Assembly (NCBI RefSeq): GCF_000708265.2
Contig: NZ_JCKI01000003.1
Location: 62,001 to 126,000, forward strand
Reading direction: 5' to 3'
Source of the DNA: Pedobacter sp. R20-19
Lineage (GTDB): Bacteria > Bacteroidota > Bacteroidia > Sphingobacteriales > Sphingobacteriaceae
Length of the DNA: 64,000 nt
Positions 60,483 through 64,000 of the stretch are shown piece after piece. Both the position numbers and the translations under genes were made by a program. The notes under the pieces are model-generated. The model saw only the letters and a list, made by a program, of their open reading frames with translations, was not told the origin of the DNA and ran no database searches. Numbering within the stretch: position 1 is the stretch's first letter; each line of letters opens with the position of its first letter.

Positions 60483-61472
60483 TTGAAAATATATCATAAC
60501 CTATCTGAATTTACCAAGCTAAATAATGCCATTGTAACTATCGGAACTTTTGATGGTGTTCATTACGGGCATCAAAAAATTATCAAACAGCTGGTTGCAA
60601 AAGCCAAATCAGATCATGGTGAAAGTGTTATTTTAACCTTTTTCCCACATCCAAGACTAATCATTGACCCTGAAAATCAGGATCTAAAAATGATCAATAC
60701 CATCAACGAAAAGGCAGAAATACTTAAAAGCCTGGGCGTTGATCATTTAATTATTACGCCCTTTACACGTGATTTTTCAAACCTGCTTCCTGATGATTAC
60801 ATCAAAAATATATTGGTTAATCATATTGGCACCAAGCATATCATCATTGGTTATGATCATCGTTTTGGTAAAGATCGTACGGGGAACCTGGCAGATTTAA
60901 AAGCCGCAGGTAATCACTTCGGTTTTTCTGTAGAAGAAATTATGGAACAGGATATTCATGATGTAGCCGTGAGTTCAACAAAGATCAGGCAAGCAATACT
61001 GGATGGAGATATTAGTCTGGCAGCTGATTACCTGGGTTATTCATTTTCTATTTTTGGCCGTGTAATTAAGGGCGATAAAATTGGCAGAACGATTGGTTTT
61101 CCAACGGCAAATATCTTTGTAGAGGAAACGTATAAACTTATTCCTGGCGATGGCATTTATGCTGTAACTGTTGAGATGAAGGTTGGGATTTCGGAATTGG
61201 GATTTGATGCTCTTGAGCCCTCAACCTTCAACTTTCAACCTTCAATCTTTAAGGGTATGGCGTATATCGGTCAGCGGCCAACTATTAATGGGATGACCAG
61301 AAATATTGAAGTGAATATCTTCGATTTCAACCAGGAAATTTATGGCCAGGATATCAAAATGAACTTCTTAAAATTTCTGCGTCACGATGTGAAGTTTACA
61401 GGTTTGGATGCACTGAAAGTACAATTGCAAAAAGATAAAGAAGATACATTAAACTACTTTTCTACTCTTTAG
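60483..61472 (+). CDS. ribF: Bifunctional riboflavin kinase / FAD synthetase
   Basis: The 329-residue enzyme makes FMN and then FAD from riboflavin. The N-terminal FAD-synthetase half has VTIGTFDGVHYGHQKII, TFFPHPRLI, IIGYDHRFGKDRTGN and VSSTKIRQAI. The C-terminal kinase half has GRVIKGDKIGRTIGFPTANI and IGQRPTI. The start is a TTG at 60483 (MKIYHNLSEF); no ATG fits. Residues about 231-257, inside the kinase barrel between YAVTVEM and GMAYIGQRPT, come from a heptad inverted repeat (61173-61253) and are absent from the usual family pattern. Confidence 0.95.
   Translation: MKIYHNLSEFTKLNNAIVTIGTFDGVHYGHQKIIKQLVAKAKSDHGESVILTFFPHPRLIIDPENQDLKMINTINEKAEILKSLGVDHLIITPFTRDFSNLLPDDYIKNILVNHIGTKHIIIGYDHRFGKDRTGNLADLKAAGNHFGFSVEEIMEQDIHDVAVSSTKIRQAILDGDISLAADYLGYSFSIFGRVIKGDKIGRTIGFPTANIFVEETYKLIPGDGIYAVTVEMKVGISELGFDALEPSTFNFQPSIFKGMAYIGQRPTINGMTRNIEVNIFDFNQEIYGQDIKMNFLKFLRHDVKFTGLDALKVQLQKDKEDTLNYFSTL
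61173..61253. repeat. Heptad inverted repeat inserted in frame in ribF
   Basis: The left arm (61173-61201) contains GATGAAGGTTGGG. The right arm (61221-61253), read on the minus strand, is a clean tandem of 7-bp units such as AAGGTTG and AAAGTTG. The arms pair over about 28 bp with few mismatches. The encoded segment (Ser/Phe/Glu-rich) falls in a loop between kinase strands. Confidence 0.75.
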
Positions 61473-61533
61473 CTGATCAGAATATCAACTTTAATCTTTC
61501 AAAAAGCCTCATTTTTTCGCTATATTAGCAGCA

Positions 61534-61881
61534 ATGAGGCTTTTTTATATCATCATTCTTTTTACTACATTGGTAAGTTTTGCAAGCTTTGCATCACTAA
61601 GAAAAAGTCACGCACCAAAAATTCAGGCGAAGCAAATCGTCATTATATCCCAAAAAATCAGTTTTAAGCATCATTTCAGCATCAACAAGGATGATGAGCA
61701 ATTACAGAAAGATTTGATTAATCATTCTACTCTTAAGATTTTTTTTGATGCTATTATTTTATGGGTTGTTTTGATATCAATGTCTGTTCCTTTAAAAACA
61801 AATGAAATCCTTACAAAGCGGCAGAAATACCATTACTGGTGTTTACTAAAAATGCTTTATCCAAAACACGTGTTTTGGTAA
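61534..61881 (+). CDS. Small putative membrane protein, unknown function
   Basis: The 115-residue frame has a hydrophobic start (RLFYIIILFTTLVSFASFA) that could be a signal anchor or signal peptide. A basic, His-rich middle follows, then a second hydrophobic helix (about 70-85, FFDAIILWVVLISMSVPL), and a basic C-terminus ending in PKHVFW. I recognise no family. It lies between ribF and the antiporter on the same strand with plausible codon use. It could be real, or a chance frame. Confidence 0.5.
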   Translation: MRLFYIIILFTTLVSFASFASLRKSHAPKIQAKQIVIISQKISFKHHFSINKDDEQLQKDLINHSTLKIFFDAIILWVVLISMSVPLKTNEILTKRQKYHYWCLLKMLYPKHVFW

Positions 61882-61961
61882 CGTTAACCTCTACCACAAT
61901 AACGTAGAATACAACAGCCGGATTGCCCGGAATCATTTGACCATCTTACCGAATACCATAA

Positions 61962-64000
61962 ATGCATTTACCAGATTTAATTGCCGATTTAGGATTAATT
62001 CTTGCAGCAGCAGGAATTACCACACTTATATTTAAAAAAATTAAGCAGCCTTTAGTATTAGGCTATATTTTAGCAGGCCTATTGGTTGGGCCACATTTAG
62101 ATTTTTTTCCATCAGTTAAGGATACAAAGAACATCAACATCTGGGGTGAAATCGGTGTGATCTTCCTATTATTTAGTTTAGGTTTGGAATTCAGTTTTAA
62201 AAAACTGGTTAAGGTTGGAGGCTCCGCATCAGTGACGGCCATTGTTGAAGTTGTTTTTATGTTGCTGATCGGTTTCTCTGCCGGCAAATTGATGGGCTGG
62301 AAAACCATGGATAGTATTTTTCTTGGTGGAATTTTATCTGTTTCTTCCACCACCATCATCATCAGGGCATTTGAAGAATTAGGTGTAAAACATAAAAAAT
62401 TTGCCGGACTTGTTTTCGGTGTACTTATCGTTGAGGATTTAGTGGCTATTTTACTCCTTGTTCTGTTATCCACCTTAGCGGTAAGTCAGCAGTTTGCAGG
62501 TAGTGAAATGCTAATCTCAATCTTAAAACTGGCATTTTTCTTAGTACTTTGGTTTTTAGGTGGAATATTTCTGATTCCAACCTTCCTTAAGGCCACCCGA
62601 AAATTAATGAATGATGAGACCATGCTGGTGGTTTCTCTGGCCTTGTGTTTGGTAATGGTTCTTTTGGCAGTAAAGGTTGGATTCTCCCCTGCCCTGGGTG
62701 CCTTCATCATGGGATCTATTCTCGCCGAAACCACTCAGGCTGAAAAAATAGAGCATTTAACTAAATCCGTAAAGGATTTATTTGCCGCAGTATTTTTCGT
62801 TTCAGTAGGTATGCTGATTGATCCAAAAATCCTGATTGATTATAGTATCCCGATCATAATTGTAACACTAGCCACTATTTTTGGCAAATTCTTGAGTTCA
62901 AGTCTCGGCGCACTCCTATCCGGCCAGCCGCTCAAAACTTCTGTTCAATCTGGAATGAGTTTGGCACAAATTGGTGAATTTTCATTCATTATTGCCACAT
63001 TAGGATTAACCTTAAAGGTAACCAGTGATTTTCTCTACCCAATTGCCGTGGCGGCATCAGCTATTACCACTTTTACCACCCCTTATCTCATTAAACATTC
63101 AGAAGCATTTTATAATTTCCTTAACCGGATTTTGCCTAAAAAATGGTTGGATGGAATATCCAGATACAGTTCCAGCACAGCCGGAATGACCACACTAAGT
63201 GACTGGAAGATTTTGCTGCGCAGCTATGCCTTCAACACAGTTATCCATTCTGTTATTATTGTTGCTGTTATATTTCTGGCATCTCGTTACATACAGCCCT
63301 TTATTGCAAATAATTTTGTAAATGGAATTAAATCTACCATTATCAGTTTGGTGGTTTCTTTCATTATCATGGCGCCTTTTTTATGGGCACTATCCATTAG
63401 AAGGATTCAAAAAACTGCCTATTCTCACTTGTGGTTAAGCAAAAAATATACGCGTGGACCGTTAATTGCCATCGAAGCATTTAGGATTGCGCTCGGCATC
63501 TTTTTCGTTGGTTTTTTAATGTACGAATTTTTTGATACCTGGATTGCTGCCGGAATTGCTTTGGCTTTAATTGTACTGATGATGTTTATTTTCTCCAGAA
63601 AACTTCAGGCCTTTTATAATAAACTGGAAAAGCGATTTATCTTAAATCTGAATGCCAGAGAGAATCAAAAACCTGACATACTACCATGGGATACCCACCT
63701 GACAGCGTTAACGGTTTCACCAGAATCTGAAGTGGTAGGTCAAACCCTCTCCAGCTTAATGATTCGCGAAAAATTCGGTGTAAACATTGCTATGATTGAG
63801 CGTGGAAGAAACAGCATACCAACACCTGGAAGAGATGAAAGACTTTATCCCAATGACAAATTATTGCTTATTGGCGCAGACGATCAACTGGCAGCCGTTA
63901 AAGCAATTTTGGAGGTAGATATACCCGAAACAGAAAGCGAGAAAAACTTTCCTGATAAGGAAATGACTTTGCAGAAGGTTGTAGTCAATCTAGAATCACC
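61962..64000 (+). CDS. CPA2-type cation:proton antiporter with TrkA-C domain (3' end outside window)
   Basis: The frame opens at ATG 61962 and stays open for about 679 codons to the right edge. I checked the frame codon by codon. Twelve or more helices carry the KefB/KefC-like pattern: FKKIKQPLVLGYILAGLLVGP, IFLLFSLGLEFSFKK, SVSSTTIIIRAFEELG, VEDLVAILLLVLLS and SLAQIGEFSFIIATLG. A cytoplasmic TrkA-C domain (about residues 575-650) follows, including YPNDKLLLIGADDQL. It is probably a K+ or Na+/H+ antiporter gated by a ligand at the TrkA-C domain. The C-terminus is not visible. Confidence 0.9.
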   Translation, partial: MHLPDLIADLGLILAAAGITTLIFKKIKQPLVLGYILAGLLVGPHLDFFPSVKDTKNINIWGEIGVIFLLFSLGLEFSFKKLVKVGGSASVTAIVEVVFMLLIGFSAGKLMGWKTMDSIFLGGILSVSSTTIIIRAFEELGVKHKKFAGLVFGVLIVEDLVAILLLVLLSTLAVSQQFAGSEMLISILKLAFFLVLWFLGGIFLIPTFLKATRKLMNDETMLVVSLALCLVMVLLAVKVGFSPALGAFIMGSILAETTQAEKIEHLTKSVKDLFAAVFFVSVGMLIDPKILIDYSIPIIIVTLATIFGKFLSSSLGALLSGQPLKTSVQSGMSLAQIGEFSFIIATLGLTLKVTSDFLYPIAVAASAITTFTTPYLIKHSEAFYNFLNRILPKKWLDGISRYSSSTAGMTTLSDWKILLRSYAFNTVIHSVIIVAVIFLASRYIQPFIANNFVNGIKSTIISLVVSFIIMAPFLWALSIRRIQKTAYSHLWLSKKYTRGPLIAIEAFRIALGIFFVGFLMYEFFDTWIAAGIALALIVLMMFIFSRKLQAFYNKLEKRFILNLNARENQKPDILPWDTHLTALTVSPESEVVGQTLSSLMIREKFGVNIAMIERGRNSIPTPGRDERLYPNDKLLLIGADDQLAAVKAILEVDIPETESEKNFPDKEMTLQKVVVNLES

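Noticed and set aside
61962..64000. Minus-strand ORFs at 62063-62473 and 62486-62734
   Set aside because: They are shadows of the antiporter gene, whose plus-strand frame I followed without a stop to the window edge.

Overview
The window is AT-rich chromosomal DNA from a member of the Bacteroidota, most likely a Sphingobacteriaceae species of the Pedobacter type. The pointers are a SusC/SusD pair, lipoproteins with Bacteroidota-style lipoboxes, TAnnTTTG promoter boxes, the long form of IspG, a TamB plus lipoprotein TamA-like (TamL) pair, and few recognisable Shine-Dalgarno sites. No tRNA, rRNA, CRISPR array, insertion sequence or prophage was seen. Genus-level placement is inference.

Layout. 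1-0.5 kb: two small membrane proteins. 0.6-11.3 kb (minus strand): a tetrapyrrole cluster with hemA, a hemC-hemD fusion, hemB, hemL, hemE and hemJ. It is interrupted by a histidine kinase/response regulator/TPR set and by a zeta-toxin-like two-gene module whose second gene overlaps hemJ. 11.4-19.6 kb: a frameshifted DoxX-like gene, an alpha/beta hydrolase, a YbdG-type MscS channel, ispG, an RDD protein, a PspC/LiaF-like pair and a short-chain dehydrogenase. 19.7-23.9 kb: MlaE/MlaF lipid transport, a VapBC-like pair overlapping an rRNA-type methyltransferase gene, and an orphan lipoprotein. 24-26.5 kb: a TPP riboswitch controlling a PnuT-type thiamine transporter and a flavin-dependent oxidoreductase, with a cluster of intergenic repeats upstream. 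26.5-42.7 kb: parC and parE (topoisomerase IV) on either side of cdd, tamB-tamL, a YihY/BrkB protein and a hybrid sensor kinase. 43-51 kb: an APC permease, a GPH-type sugar symporter and a SusD/SusC pair. 51.5-64 kb: a DEAD-box helicase, leuS, a lipocalin-like lipoprotein, and then a plus-strand run of ftsX, DUF3098, uppP, truB, yitT-like, ribF, a small protein and a cation:proton antiporter that runs off the window.

How the genes work together. The cluster covers C5-pathway haem synthesis from glutamyl-tRNA to coproporphyrinogen (HemA, HemL, HemB, HemC, HemD, HemE) plus protoporphyrinogen oxidation (HemJ). The hemA promoter has a perfect palindrome exactly between its -33 and -7 elements. 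Several other genes act on the envelope: MlaEF, TamBL, FtsX, UppP and SusCD.

Most unusual signal. A family of inverted, purine-rich arrays built from degenerate 7-bp units (AAGGTTG or AAAGCTT type) occurs between genes, often right behind stop codons. It also occurs in frame inside three housekeeping genes (ispG, leuS, ribF) and inside the aptamer of the TPP riboswitch. This resembles the in-frame palindromic elements of Rickettsia and the heptanucleotide STRR repeats of cyanobacteria. I know of no description of it in this group, and that should be checked.
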